IMG/VR virus record: IMGVR_UViG_3300012988_000001
Location: 310,414 to 366,160 of that record
Length of the DNA: 55,747 nt
Source of the DNA: a virus
Reading direction: 5' to 3' (one strand)
The notes under the pieces were generated by a model. That model made no database searches. It was not told where the DNA came from and saw only the letters and a list, made by a program, of their open reading frames with translations. This document shows positions 15,364-23,765 of the stretch, in pieces (position 1 is the stretch's first letter; each line of letters starts with the position of its first letter). A program made the position numbers and the translations under genes.

Positions 15364-16332
15364 GTGAAAAAACTAGATCTAGAATCAATCCACGATGAAG
15401 TACTAGACGAATGTTTCCATAATGAGAACGTAAAAGTGAGTAATCTTCTTGTTAACGACGATGAAGATATTGAGGTGACAACGACTCCAACCTCCGAATC
15501 TTACAATACAAAAGAACGTCTTCCTGCTGGTCTAACGAATGAAATTCTAATTGACCGTATCAATGCTGGTGTTGACGTATCTCGCAACATGGATATGCTA
15601 GTTCGCTGTAACAGTGGTCTAGTATATGCAATTGCACGTAAGTGTACTTGTAATATTCCTTTCCAAGATAAAGTACAATATGGGTTCGAAGGTCTTATTC
15701 ACGCAGTGCGTAAGTTCGATACTTCTAAGGGTATCTCTTTCAGTACTTATGCCAGTACTGCAATCCGTCAGACCATGTACAACTACGGTAACGAAGAAGC
15801 TCGTATGGTTGCATTGCCTAAGTATCAGTCAGTGAATAACGTAACTATTCAAAACTTCATTGAACGTTTCATTAGTAATAATGGGCGTGTTCCAACAAAT
15901 GAGCAGATTGCAGAAGGTACTAACATTGATCTAGTATCAGTTGGGCGTGTAATGCAGTACTCAAGTAATGCAATCAGTCTTGACACACCAGTGAACGACG
16001 ATGGCTCTGTAATGCTACAGGACGTTATCAAAGGGGAAAGCTCTGAATTCCACCTTGATCCGGGTCTAGTAACTGATGAGAGCATTATGAATGAATTACT
16101 CGAAGTAATATTCCAAGACCTTTCTGCTGATGACCGTGCATTGATTGAGGCGGTTCATGGCTTGAACAAGGATGATGAGAAATCCTTCTGGACTCTAGCT
16201 TCTGAGGGGTTCGTGTACACCGATAATAAGGGTCGCACGTACAGTTCACGCACATCATTGCATCGTTGCTACAATGACGTTGTAGCTCGCATCCGTCGCC
16301 ACATGGCAGATCGTGATATCAAAAGTAACTAA
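15364..16332 (+). CDS. sigma-70 family RNA polymerase sigma factor (322 aa)
   Basis: GTG start after ATAGGAG. Region 2 is clear at about residues 101-140: DKVQYGFEGLIHAVRKFDTSKGISFSTYASTAIRQTMYN, written here in outline as GLIHAVRKFD then FSTYAS..IRQ. Region 3 follows (NGRVPTNEQIAEGTNIDL, then SLDTPVNDDGS). Region 4 is diverged (about 240-315, ending RCYNDVVARIRRHM). The first 55 residues are acidic and extra. It would redirect host RNA polymerase to phage promoters, perhaps the GGGACA class or the TAAATA motif seen in this window. Its own terminator-plus-promoter leader isolates it from the upstream operon. Confidence 0.9.
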   Translation: MKKLDLESIHDEVLDECFHNENVKVSNLLVNDDEDIEVTTTPTSESYNTKERLPAGLTNEILIDRINAGVDVSRNMDMLVRCNSGLVYAIARKCTCNIPFQDKVQYGFEGLIHAVRKFDTSKGISFSTYASTAIRQTMYNYGNEEARMVALPKYQSVNNVTIQNFIERFISNNGRVPTNEQIAEGTNIDLVSVGRVMQYSSNAISLDTPVNDDGSVMLQDVIKGESSEFHLDPGLVTDESIMNELLEVIFQDLSADDRALIEAVHGLNKDDEKSFWTLASEGFVYTDNKGRTYSSRTSLHRCYNDVVARIRRHMADRDIKSN

Positions 16333-16335
16333 TTA

Positions 16336-16374
16336 AAGAAAAGGGTTGACGAGAGTCAGCCCTTTTGTTATTAT
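16336..16374 (+). promoter_or_regulatory. fused terminator-promoter, copy 1
   Basis: Stem GGGTTGAC (16343-16350), loop GAGA, GTCAGCCC (16355-16362), TTTT. The -35 TTGACG at 16346 lies in the stem, and the -10 TATTAT is at 16369-16374 after 17 bp. It terminates the sigma-factor mRNA and starts the next unit. Confidence 0.8.
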
Positions 16375-16406
16375 ATCTACATCGAAACGAATGAATGAGG
16401 TTAATT

Positions 16407-16457
16407 ATGTTATTAGTATTCATTATTGGTGTTGTTCTTATTATTTTATCTGATTAA
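16407..16457 (+). CDS. tiny hydrophobic peptide (16 aa)
   Basis: ATG after GAGG encodes MLLVFIIGVVLIILSD, one short membrane-spanning segment. It is the first reading frame of the transcript and ends 10 bases before the next ATG. Either a membrane microprotein or a leader peptide. Confidence 0.45.
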   Translation: MLLVFIIGVVLIILSD

Positions 16458-16467
16458 GGAATCTAAG

Positions 16468-16743
16468 ATGAAAGTAACTATTACAGTTGAAGCACCAAGT
16501 AAAGTACATCTGGTTAAAGAACTGAACAACATCGTAGAGAATATCTCTCGCTTTAACCGCTTTGATGCTCGCCGTAAGTTCCTACAGGGTAGTGCTGAAG
16601 TAACAGTTGAAGGTGAGTACTTCAAGTACGCAGTAGTGGATCGGGACGATAGCTATATCTCTTTCCACAACGACCGTAAAGAAGCAAACGAAGCAGCAGG
16701 TGAGAAGTACTCCGTTATTAACATGTTAAAAGAGTGGGCGTAA
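16468..16743 (+). CDS. hypothetical protein (91 aa)
   Basis: ATG 16468 (MKVTITVEAPSKVHLV) after AAGGAATC. A longer in-frame reading overlaps the tiny peptide gene and is rejected. Predicted beta-alpha-beta, soluble and basic in the middle. Function unknown. Confidence 0.75.
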   Translation: MKVTITVEAPSKVHLVKELNNIVENISRFNRFDARRKFLQGSAEVTVEGEYFKYAVVDRDDSYISFHNDRKEANEAAGEKYSVINMLKEWA

Positions 16744-16744
16744 T

Positions 16745-16990
16745 ATGATTCGTTACAAAGGTACTATCAAACAAAAACATCCAAACTATGATATTCTGTG
16801 CAACAAAATTGAAGTCGATGGCTTTGTTATGTATGATCGTTTTAATGTAGGTGCAACTAACAAACCATGCTCAATGAGCATTACCATTGACAAAGCTATG
16901 AAAGTACTGGAAGATCACAACAACGGTACAAGCGTTATTTCGTACCCATGTACTGGTCACTGCCTTGACATTTTCCCAGTAAGGAAGTAA
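16745..16990 (+). CDS. hypothetical protein (81 aa)
   Basis: Starts one base after the previous stop. Four cysteines, including a C-terminal YPCTGHC that could bind metal. Soluble. No family recognised. Confidence 0.7.
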   Translation: MIRYKGTIKQKHPNYDILCNKIEVDGFVMYDRFNVGATNKPCSMSITIDKAMKVLEDHNNGTSVISYPCTGHCLDIFPVRK

Positions 16991-16991
16991 T

Positions 16992-17306
16992 ATGGATCGC
17001 AATGCGGTTGTTGGTATCATGACTGGTATTGGTTTTGCTGTCGCGGTTTGGTCTTACCCTTACATCAAGCCAGTACTTGACAAAGTACTCGATACGGAGT
17101 ATACTTGTAAAATCGAATACACACTACCAAATGGTATCTATCAGGAACGTACCACCGATGCACTAATGACCGAATTGAAGGTCGGTAAGTTCATCAAAGG
17201 TTTTCGTATCGTAGATGCTAACTTTGTAGGTGACAAGTTCTTCGGAATGGTGTATCATCCTGAATACAAAGTTGAACAACTCTTATGCTCAAAGAAGGAG
17301 AAATAA
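16992..17306 (+). CDS. membrane-anchored protein of the Y-x-C family (104 aa)
   Basis: An N-terminal hydrophobic segment (about 6-23, VVGIMTGIGFAVAVWSY) is followed by EYTCKIEYTLPNGIY..RTTDALMTEL and a second cysteine near the end. The proteins at 18116 and 34061 have the same plan: an N-terminal helix, then Y.C, then a beta-rich domain. They are probably anchored in the inner membrane facing the periplasm. Role unknown. Confidence 0.7.
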   Translation: MDRNAVVGIMTGIGFAVAVWSYPYIKPVLDKVLDTEYTCKIEYTLPNGIYQERTTDALMTELKVGKFIKGFRIVDANFVGDKFFGMVYHPEYKVEQLLCSKKEK

Positions 17307-17519
17307 ATGGTTAAGTACTTCACAGCAGTTGGTAAAGTAAATGTCAAAACATTAACTGAATCTGGGCATACTAACGTTGAATGTAATTTCAATCATGTAG
17401 TACAGGCAGATGATTCAGATGAAGCTCATGAAAAAGTAATTGCTTATTACTCTGATAAGAGTACGTATTACGAAGAGTTCGGTCTGAATGAAATCGAAAT
17501 CTTTGATTTTATCTCTTAA
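17307..17519 (+). CDS. hypothetical protein (70 aa)
   Basis: Starts directly after the previous stop, with AAGGAGAAA upstream. Beta-strand-rich start (YFTAVGKVNVKTL) and acidic helix. Function unknown. Confidence 0.7.
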   Translation: MVKYFTAVGKVNVKTLTESGHTNVECNFNHVVQADDSDEAHEKVIAYYSDKSTYYEEFGLNEIEIFDFIS

Positions 17520-17531
17520 AGGAGTCTTATA

Positions 17532-17822
17532 ATGAAGATCGTTAAAATTTATGTCCAAGTTAAAGACACTAAGTACGGTAATGGTCATTACACCTTAAGT
17601 GCTATTAGTGTTGATGCAGCGGTTAAGTACTTAACAGAGAAGTTTGAAGGTATTATTGATGATACTGAACAGTACTTCAAAGACCATCCTTATCAAATGC
17701 AGGATGAAGACACGCTGTTAAAACATTTCCATCATACTAAAGAACGTGTTGATGAAGATGGTGATTGGGACTATCCATGTGAAAGTGAAATTTCACTGTA
17801 CTGGGAAGAGGTGATTGAATAA
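17532..17822 (+). CDS. hypothetical protein (96 aa)
   Basis: ATG after AAAGGAG. Acidic, alpha/beta, soluble. The C-terminus (YPCESEISLYWEEVIE) overlaps the next start by one base. Function unknown. Confidence 0.7.
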   Translation: MKIVKIYVQVKDTKYGNGHYTLSAISVDAAVKYLTEKFEGIIDDTEQYFKDHPYQMQDEDTLLKHFHHTKERVDEDGDWDYPCESEISLYWEEVIE

Positions 17823-18106
17823 TGAAATCTAAAGCTGATCAAGAGTTAATTAGTACTCTGTCGAAAGACCATCAAGATATCATCACCTTTAAGCACGGCG
17901 GTGAAGAGTTCTTTAAGAACACAAAAATTCGTGATTTCCTTAACAAACTCCTTTCCGCTGATATCAAATCCGTGTATACTGTGTCCAAGAAATATGACAC
18001 TACACACGGTTTGGATTGGAGTGGTGAGAGTATCATCTTAGTTAATGCTAAGGATGAAGTTGTTTATCTTACCAACTCTGAATGGGCTGCATTCGGACTT
18101 TTATAA
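17822..18106 (+). CDS. hypothetical protein (94 aa)
   Basis: TAATG overlap with the previous gene. Lys/Asp-rich N-terminal helix, then beta segments (ESIILVNAKDEVVYL). No cysteines. Function unknown. Confidence 0.7.
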   Translation: MKSKADQELISTLSKDHQDIITFKHGGEEFFKNTKIRDFLNKLLSADIKSVYTVSKKYDTTHGLDWSGESIILVNAKDEVVYLTNSEWAAFGLL

Positions 18107-18115
18107 GGAATAGTA

Positions 18116-18433
18116 ATGAAAGCATTATGGGCGGTTCTGGTAGTACTGATTGTTATTATGGGTATGGGTATCTATATTGTAGTACAGAAGGTTCAGGAGA
18201 CACCATACGAATGTTCTGTACTGACAGTGGATGCAGACGGTAATAAGACGTATCGTGACGGTAAGTTCACACAGGGACAGCTAGACGCTATCTCCGAGCA
18301 CGGAGGTGGTATGCTTGGTTCACACGTTGAAATGATGCAGGAAAACGATTCTGGTGATTATATATCGCCAATCCTGAAGCAAGAAGAATCATTCGGTGGT
18401 GCGGTAGTTTGTAAGAAATCAGTAAGTATTTAA
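18116..18433 (+). CDS. membrane-anchored protein of the Y-x-C family (105 aa)
   Basis: Residues 4-24 (LWAVLVVLIVIMGMGIYIVVQ) form a signal anchor. TPYECSVLTVDADGNKTYRDG follows, with a second cysteine near the C-terminus (AVVCKK). It parallels the 16992 and 34061 products. Last gene of this unit, directly before fused terminator-promoter copy 2. Confidence 0.7.
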   Translation: MKALWAVLVVLIVIMGMGIYIVVQKVQETPYECSVLTVDADGNKTYRDGKFTQGQLDAISEHGGGMLGSHVEMMQENDSGDYISPILKQEESFGGAVVCKKSVSI

Positions 18434-18471
18434 AATAAAGGGTTGACTTAGGTCAGCCCTTTTGCTATTAT
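18433..18471 (+). promoter_or_regulatory. fused terminator-promoter, copy 2
   Basis: GGGTTGAC (18440-18447), loop TTAG, GTCAGCCC (18452-18459), TTTT; -35 TTGACT (18443), 17 bp, -10 TATTAT (18466-18471). The conserved leader ATCGAAACGAAACACA follows. Confidence 0.82.
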
Positions 18472-18514
18472 ATCTACATCGAAACGAAACACACTAACAA
18501 CATTAAGAGGAAAT

Positions 18515-18934
18515 ATGACTATGCCAGCTATCAACACTACTAAAGGTATTGCTCCGGGTAAAATCCTGTATCACGTATATGGTTCAGTTATTGCTAAAGG
18601 TAAAGGCCAATCTTCTGATCCTGAAAAATTGGTTGAGAAAATCATTGTAACTTCTTTCCCTAAAAATTGGCACACTGGCACAGGTCGTCGGTCAGACTCT
18701 CTGTTCTTTGATGTGCTGCGTAAAAGCTCTTTGGGTGATGGTGATTGGCATAGTGCTCACAGTGTTCGCGATTGTGGGATTGGTGCTAAGTACAACCTGA
18801 ACCGCATCTTCGCAACTAAGGCAGAAGCCATTGAGTTTGCCAGTGAATGTTTGTTGGGTAAATTCTTTGACAATTCAGATCAAGCTGTGTATGATCGTAT
18901 TAAATATGATGATTTCTTGAACTGGGATTTTTAA
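18515..18934 (+). CDS. hypothetical protein (139 aa)
   Basis: ATG after AAGAGGAAA. Soluble, with a beta-rich first half and a motif-less helical end (AEAIEFASECLLGKFF). Heads a polycistronic unit running to about 22001. Function unknown. Confidence 0.75.
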   Translation: MTMPAINTTKGIAPGKILYHVYGSVIAKGKGQSSDPEKLVEKIIVTSFPKNWHTGTGRRSDSLFFDVLRKSSLGDGDWHSAHSVRDCGIGAKYNLNRIFATKAEAIEFASECLLGKFFDNSDQAVYDRIKYDDFLNWDF

Positions 18935-18945
18935 GGAGAACTACA

Positions 18946-19620
18946 ATGAATAAGTACACTATCTCTTTCACTTGCGATAAAAAGCACGTACTACTGAACA
19001 ACTATGATCATTTTGATTCTATGTTCGAAATGTTCCTTGAGTTATTAGAAGAAGCCTTTGAAAATAAATGGGTGGTGTGTGACGCTGAATTACGTTATTG
19101 TGGCATAAGCATTTCTAATGATATAGTTAATATCATTAAGATTGGTACTGTCATTGCGAACTTCAGTATTATGGTTTCTGATCCTAATAATCAGGGTGTT
19201 TTTATGCTGTACCCACTCAGCACTTATGTCGTTGGTGTTCGCGAATTCAAGATTGACAGTGAAGAGGTTAAAATTCACATTGTTGGCAATCGCAGTAATT
19301 CTTATAATGTATTTCCTCTTTCCATCTTCACTTGCAACTTGAAGCCTTACTTCAAACAGTGGGGTGATATGGTAGAGAAAGCACAACAGAAAGTACAGAG
19401 CCTGATGAAAGCAGCTAAAGAGCACAAGAATGTGTGTCATGATCATGCGATCAATTCAGTACTGCAAAATGATATCAAACTTGTTGACATGAATTGGACG
19501 ATGCAGTATAATCTTCACAACGAGTTGAAAGAAGCGATTGAACTTCTTGAAACAAACCCAAGTGAATCCAAGCGTCTACTAATGATGATGGACTACATGC
19601 TCTCTAAGGGGAAAAAGTAA
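18946..19620 (+). CDS. hypothetical protein (224 aa), tandem paralog A
   Basis: ATG after AAGGAGAA. It aligns along its length with the next protein: NKYTISFTC versus NNYSIAMKI, NNYDHFDSMFEMFLELLE versus DNYAHFGTMFEVFLEYIE, IVGNR versus IVGKR, and a shared C-terminal helix. The pair arose by tandem duplication. Soluble; function unknown. Confidence 0.8.
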   Translation: MNKYTISFTCDKKHVLLNNYDHFDSMFEMFLELLEEAFENKWVVCDAELRYCGISISNDIVNIIKIGTVIANFSIMVSDPNNQGVFMLYPLSTYVVGVREFKIDSEEVKIHIVGNRSNSYNVFPLSIFTCNLKPYFKQWGDMVEKAQQKVQSLMKAAKEHKNVCHDHAINSVLQNDIKLVDMNWTMQYNLHNELKEAIELLETNPSESKRLLMMMDYMLSKGKK

Positions 19621-20255
19621 TGAACAATTACTCAATTGCAATGAAAATAAACAACCATCAAGTTACACTGGATAACTACGCACACTTTGGTACTATGTTT
19701 GAAGTATTTCTTGAGTACATTGAAAAGGCTTATCTGGCGAAGCACCCAATCGATGATGTGGTGTTGTGCTATAAAGATGCAATCCTTGCAACTGATGTAG
19801 CCTCTCTAATTCGCATTGGGTCTTCTATTGCTGGGTTTGATATTATGTTCACCGATCCAACAACAGGCTATTGTATTACGGCTGTCCCACTTTCAGTACT
19901 GCTGAATAGTCCAGACACGATTCGCCTACCGGGTAAGACCATCAATGTTAATATTGTTGGTAAACGCCAACAAATGTACGATTTGTTACCTAATGCTATG
20001 TTGGTTTCTAATATGCCAATGGTATTCTCAAATTGGGCTTCACTCGTCAAAGATGCACAGTGTGTGGTGACGACCGTCTACGATCTCCCAGACATTGACG
20101 CAGTGTTAGAACCTGTTGACACCGAATGGATGTTAGGGTATTATGTACGCAATGAACTCAAGCAGATTAAAGAATTGCTTGAAACTGATCTCCAAGAAGC
20201 TAAGAAGCGTATTAGCGTCATGGAATACATGATTAACTCAAAGGTGAAAATCTAA
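19620..20255 (+). CDS. hypothetical protein (211 aa), tandem paralog B
   Basis: Overlaps its paralog by one base (TAATG). Same architecture as the 18946 product: N-terminal beta hairpin, HF..MFE.FLE helix, central beta region, and a C-terminal helix ending KKRISVMEYMINSK. Function unknown. Confidence 0.8.
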   Translation: MNNYSIAMKINNHQVTLDNYAHFGTMFEVFLEYIEKAYLAKHPIDDVVLCYKDAILATDVASLIRIGSSIAGFDIMFTDPTTGYCITAVPLSVLLNSPDTIRLPGKTINVNIVGKRQQMYDLLPNAMLVSNMPMVFSNWASLVKDAQCVVTTVYDLPDIDAVLEPVDTEWMLGYYVRNELKQIKELLETDLQEAKKRISVMEYMINSKVKI

Positions 20256-20545
20256 TGAAAGACGGTCTGATCATTCGTACTGAACAATCTATTCCTTCAC
20301 TCAAACTCAAGTTACCTGAAGGGCTTGATGAAAGTGAATATATGCGTCGGGAACAACAGATCGTCTATTTGTTTGAACGTGTATATCGCCAGCATGGGGT
20401 AGAACTAAAGTTTAGCGAAAACGAGTACTTTAACTTTACCATTCGTACAATGAACTATGATGGTGAATGCAAAACGGAACTTCTTCTCGAAGCATATAAA
20501 CACTTCGAAGAGATTCGTAAAATACTTAATCTTGAAGTAGCTTAA
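20255..20545 (+). CDS. hypothetical protein (96 aa)
   Basis: TAATG overlap with the previous gene. Glu/Arg-rich, mostly helical, with a short beta segment in the middle (LKFSENEYFNFTIRTM). Function unknown. Confidence 0.7.
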   Translation: MKDGLIIRTEQSIPSLKLKLPEGLDESEYMRREQQIVYLFERVYRQHGVELKFSENEYFNFTIRTMNYDGECKTELLLEAYKHFEEIRKILNLEVA

Positions 20546-20555
20546 GGGGAATACT

Positions 20556-21149
20556 ATGTTAGTATCGTTGAAGACCAACCACGAAGAGTACAATAAAGAA
20601 ACTCACTTTCACGGTTGTCGCGAAGAGGTTGAAGTAAGTGATGATGGTTTGGTATTCATCAAAACCTATGCCGACACCAGCCATGAATGGTGGGCGGCCT
20701 TTGCCGAAAATGGTGCTGAAATCTTAGTTGATGCTAAGGAAGAAGTACAGAAGGGTGTATGGATTACTCTCGGTGGTAACTTCCATTCAGATATCGCAGA
20801 TTGTATCAACCTCAAGAACAACCATAGTCTGTGGTTTGTTAGTTCTGATGGTGTTCCAATTAGCGAACTCAAGGGTACACGTCCAGATCAGTTAGCGGAA
20901 TACATGGTTTGTGATAATGTAGAACAAGCTCTTGAGTACTGGAAAGGTGCTGTTGAAAACCCTGATCACAAATACGTGATTGCTCTTATGCCTATCAAGA
21001 AATCGGATGAGCCTGAAACTGATGGCTGGCGTTGGCATAAGTGGGGTAAGTACATCGGTACTCAAAAACCACAATGCGAATATATGTTTGACGAGCCAGA
21101 GATCGAAATGGTATACTGTGCTCACATTTACAACGTAGAGGAAATCTAA
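20556..21149 (+). CDS. hypothetical protein (197 aa), WRWHK family
   Basis: ATG after AAGGGGAA. The C-terminal 45 residues (DGWRWHKWGKYIGTQKP...EYMFDE...VYCAHIYNV) match the end of the 28436 product (GMRWHKQGKYLGNFKK...EYMQDE...FHFYVI). The upstream parts differ more, so this is a conserved C-terminal module with diverged fronts. Conserved Trp, His and Lys suggest a ligand site. Function unknown. Confidence 0.78.
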   Translation: MLVSLKTNHEEYNKETHFHGCREEVEVSDDGLVFIKTYADTSHEWWAAFAENGAEILVDAKEEVQKGVWITLGGNFHSDIADCINLKNNHSLWFVSSDGVPISELKGTRPDQLAEYMVCDNVEQALEYWKGAVENPDHKYVIALMPIKKSDEPETDGWRWHKWGKYIGTQKPQCEYMFDEPEIEMVYCAHIYNVEEI

Positions 21150-21150
21150 T

Positions 21151-21783
21151 ATGTCCGTACCATTATTCCACCCAAACAATACGTTCACCATTTACAAAAA
21201 GGATGAACAACTTAAGACCATTCACTTCAATGGTCATAAGGTTGGACTGTATTACAAACTGTATTCCATCCTACGCAAGAAGCACAACTATCATCTAGGT
21301 ACTTCTACGGTTCTTTCTTTAACTAATCGTGTCCTCATGACTGGTAACTTCTTTGATATTTTCGCGGCATTAATCGCTGATCTCAAAGACGAACACAAGT
21401 ACTCAATCATTTCTTCTAATTCGGACAATGGTGAAGTGTATCACTGGTGTGATGATAAAACACGAGTGGTGGAACAGTTGCAATACTTAAAAGAGAAGTA
21501 CACTCGTAGTGGTGATCCTCGCTTGTTCGCAACTGTAGCTATTGATAACAACGAAACTGGTGATACATACAACGCCAGCCTCGATGAACTAATTGAAATC
21601 TTCAGTACTAAAGAAGATGCCGATGAAGATACTGAATGTGAAGAAGCAGAGTTTGGTGTGTACCTTAGCTTCGAAGAAGTACTTGCTGATATGCGTCCGT
21701 TGATCATGAACGGTACTGACAAAGAGAAGATTGAAGCTAAAGCTATCTTGGCTTATGTAGCTACTAAACTAGCGGAGAAGTAA
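21151..21783 (+). CDS. hypothetical protein (210 aa)
   Basis: Starts one base after the previous stop. Mixed alpha/beta, acidic C-terminal half (TKEDADEDTECEEAEFG) and a final helix. No domain recognised. Confidence 0.75.
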   Translation: MSVPLFHPNNTFTIYKKDEQLKTIHFNGHKVGLYYKLYSILRKKHNYHLGTSTVLSLTNRVLMTGNFFDIFAALIADLKDEHKYSIISSNSDNGEVYHWCDDKTRVVEQLQYLKEKYTRSGDPRLFATVAIDNNETGDTYNASLDELIEIFSTKEDADEDTECEEAEFGVYLSFEEVLADMRPLIMNGTDKEKIEAKAILAYVATKLAEK

Positions 21784-21785
21784 TC

Positions 21786-22001
21786 ATGACACTGGAAATG
21801 ATTTCGTATCAGAATGGTGAAGCAGTATTAGTTTTCAAATACATCCGTGAACATGGTTTGGAGATTGATAGTGTACGCTTGATCGAAAGCGATACCAGTA
21901 CTAATATCATGTTACTATACGTTTGGTGCAATGAGGAACAAAAGGAAGAACTTATCAGGCTCAAAAAGATTGATGAGAATTCTGGGACAAAAGTCGAATA
22001 A
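21786..22001 (+). CDS. hypothetical protein (71 aa)
   Basis: Small soluble protein; the last codons overlap the GGGACA-class promoter at 21984. Beta-alpha pattern with hydrophobic strands (IMLLYVW). Function unknown. Confidence 0.7.
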   Translation: MTLEMISYQNGEAVLVFKYIREHGLEIDSVRLIESDTSTNIMLLYVWCNEEQKEELIRLKKIDENSGTKVE

Positions 22002-22012
22002 TGTCCTATAAT
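21984..22012 (+). promoter_or_regulatory. GGGACA-class promoter with inverted repeat (copy 3)
   Basis: GGGACA (21984-21989), 17 bp, TATAAT (22007-22012), arms GGACA/TGTCC. It faces about 440 bases of noncoding sequence. Confidence 0.75.
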
Positions 22013-22019
22013 ATGATAT

Positions 22020-22460
22020 AAACCGATTACAGGGAGCTTCGTGCTCCCTGCTGTTATTTCCTGATCCGTTGAAAACGTAAACGGCAGATGAGTAGAGAAT
22101 CGCTACGCAGTGCAGATGAAACCCGCTAGGCGGCAATGTGGCACTCTAAACGAACACGAAAAGCACGTTAGTTCGCTCGATAGAACATATGAGAAACCCC
22201 TCACCAGATTGCTAAGGGAGTTTATTAAAGGATGAGTCACGCCTGTAATAAACGCATTGCACAGTGGACTGTATCGCTGTACAATGTAGTGTAGTAAGAC
22301 TACGACCGTTGCATAGAACAGAGATAGGAAGAAACAGGGCAACCCGCTTCCGTGTCGAAAGATAATTCTCTATACAGTAAGCCGATGCCACCAGCGTCAA
22401 ACTTTCCTCCCTTCCCAGTGGGGGGATGAAATTGCCTCCACAAACCTCGTCAATATAAAA
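22020..22460 (+). ncRNA. long structured noncoding RNA region
   Basis: No credible gene on either strand over about 440 bases behind a strong promoter. Hairpins seen: CAGGGAGC-TTCG-(T)GCTCCCTG near 22030-22051; CCGTT...AACGG near 22066-22084; CCGC-TAG-GCGG near 22124; GTTC...GAAC near 22170; TTTATTA...TAATAAA near 22220-22252; ATTG-ACAG with CTGT-CAAT near 22257-22287; GTAG-TAAGA-CTAC near 22293. It ends about where the next promoter begins. Family unknown. It may be a regulatory RNA or a precursor cut into several RNAs. Confidence 0.5.
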
Positions 22461-22462
22461 GG

Positions 22463-22491
22463 TTGACAGTACAGAAGAATTGAATTACAAT
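22463..22491 (+). promoter_or_regulatory. sigma-70 consensus promoter
   Basis: TTGACA (22463-22468), 17 bp, TACAAT (22486-22491). Serves the gene at 22553 with a leader of about 55 bases. Confidence 0.8.
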
Positions 22492-22552
22492 GAACGTAGT
22501 GAAGTGTAATTCCGTTGCTATCGAAGATAGAAACGCTCATTAGGAGAATGAA

Positions 22553-23416
22553 ATGATTAACCTTACAGTCCCATTAGATATCCCAATCAATCTATTAAGT
22601 GAAATATATCTTCCCTATGTGGATTGGACTAACGTTCCTGATCCAGATATTCAATCCCTACCTACATCTTCATTGAAGTATGTCAGTACTAGGAAGTTAC
22701 TCTCCACCTATCTCAATAACAAAAATGCTGGTATAAGTGATGAGGATTTAATGTCAATCATTGTTCGGGACATGAAGATCCTCAACAATCAGTACGACTA
22801 CACTAAAGACGCACGACTTGAAGAATTTTTGCATACATTTTGTACTGAAGAGTTCTTATCTAAGTATAACAAACAAATTTACGCTTTGTGTAAACTAAAC
22901 AATACTTCCAAACGTTCGATTTCACTATTACTAACCTATGGTCTTCAACCACTCCACAAATTAGTGGATTTTGGATTGTATGAAATACGTTGGAATGTAC
23001 TTAATCGCCGTGAAGTACCTATGCAGCACCGCTACGAAATACTACGTAGTGGTTCATACATGGGATATATGATTGTGTATGATAAAGAGTTTGTTGAAAT
23101 GGCTCCAGTACTGTATAGTGGTCAACTGGAATCGATGCCCTTCATGATTCATGTACCATACAATTTCGATGATTATGCGATTTCACATATATTTCAAGGT
23201 AACACGGTAATGTTTCCTGGGATTGCTGATCGCCAAGATATCACATGGGATGAGCTAATAGATTTGTATCTTGCTGAAAAGATTCATTACAGTCAAATCG
23301 AAGCAGCGTGGGAGTACTTCTTACGTAATGGTGACTTTGATATTGAAGCATATGAAAACCGCATAAGTAGTATGATGCCTAACAATACAGTCTTTAAGAA
23401 GGAGGACTTCTTATGA
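22553..23416 (+). CDS. hypothetical protein (287 aa)
   Basis: ATG after TAGGAGAA. Mostly helical, Tyr- and Leu-rich, soluble; no motif recognised. It overlaps a small membrane-protein gene by ATGA, so the two may act together. Confidence 0.8.
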   Translation: MINLTVPLDIPINLLSEIYLPYVDWTNVPDPDIQSLPTSSLKYVSTRKLLSTYLNNKNAGISDEDLMSIIVRDMKILNNQYDYTKDARLEEFLHTFCTEEFLSKYNKQIYALCKLNNTSKRSISLLLTYGLQPLHKLVDFGLYEIRWNVLNRREVPMQHRYEILRSGSYMGYMIVYDKEFVEMAPVLYSGQLESMPFMIHVPYNFDDYAISHIFQGNTVMFPGIADRQDITWDELIDLYLAEKIHYSQIEAAWEYFLRNGDFDIEAYENRISSMMPNNTVFKKEDFL

Positions 23417-23685
23417 TGTTGAATATCTTTATTGTACTAATCATGTACATTCCGTTTTACGCAGCATTGATTCACAAACACAGTGGTTGGCTCACAGCTA
23501 TCATGATGTTCTTGTGGTGTGCTGCAACTAGTTCAATGATGATTCTCTGCGTAGCGGTGGCATTCTTCTTAGAGATATCAGTACACCCTTCTACTTTAGC
23601 CGCTGTTGGTAGCATAGTGGGATGGGGTTCGATAAACTTCTTTATTGGCTTCAAGGTTGTATTGTCTGATAGGCTGAAAGATTAA
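23413..23685 (+). CDS. multi-pass membrane protein (90 aa)
   Basis: Start at the first of two ATG codons, overlapping the previous TGA, with AAGGAGG upstream. Three hydrophobic stretches at about 3-20, 24-46 and 54-75. No holin signature beyond size. Followed by fused terminator-promoter copy 3. Confidence 0.72.
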   Translation: MMLNIFIVLIMYIPFYAALIHKHSGWLTAIMMFLWCAATSSMMILCVAVAFFLEISVHPSTLAAVGSIVGWGSINFFIGFKVVLSDRLKD

Positions 23686-23686
23686 A

Positions 23687-23725
23687 AATAAAGGGTTGAC
23701 TTAGGTCAGCCCTTTTTGCTATCAT
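23687..23725 (+). promoter_or_regulatory. fused terminator-promoter, copy 3
   Basis: GGGTTGAC (23693-23700), loop TTAG, GTCAGCCC (23705-23712), TTTTT; -35 TTGACT (23696), 18 bp, -10 TATCAT (23720-23725). The leader ATCGAAACGAAACACA follows. Confidence 0.8.
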
Positions 23726-23765
23726 ATCTACATCGAAACGAAACACATTTTTAAGGAATTAAGTA

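Noticed and set aside
22030-22051. Hairpin with TTCG loop as a terminator of the upstream gene
   Set aside because: It lies downstream of the new promoter and lacks a T tract; better read as part of the noncoding RNA.
22103-22400. Two minus-strand open frames over the noncoding RNA region
   Set aside because: No ribosome sites, Cys-rich unlikely proteins, and no promoter on that strand; hairpins explain the region better.
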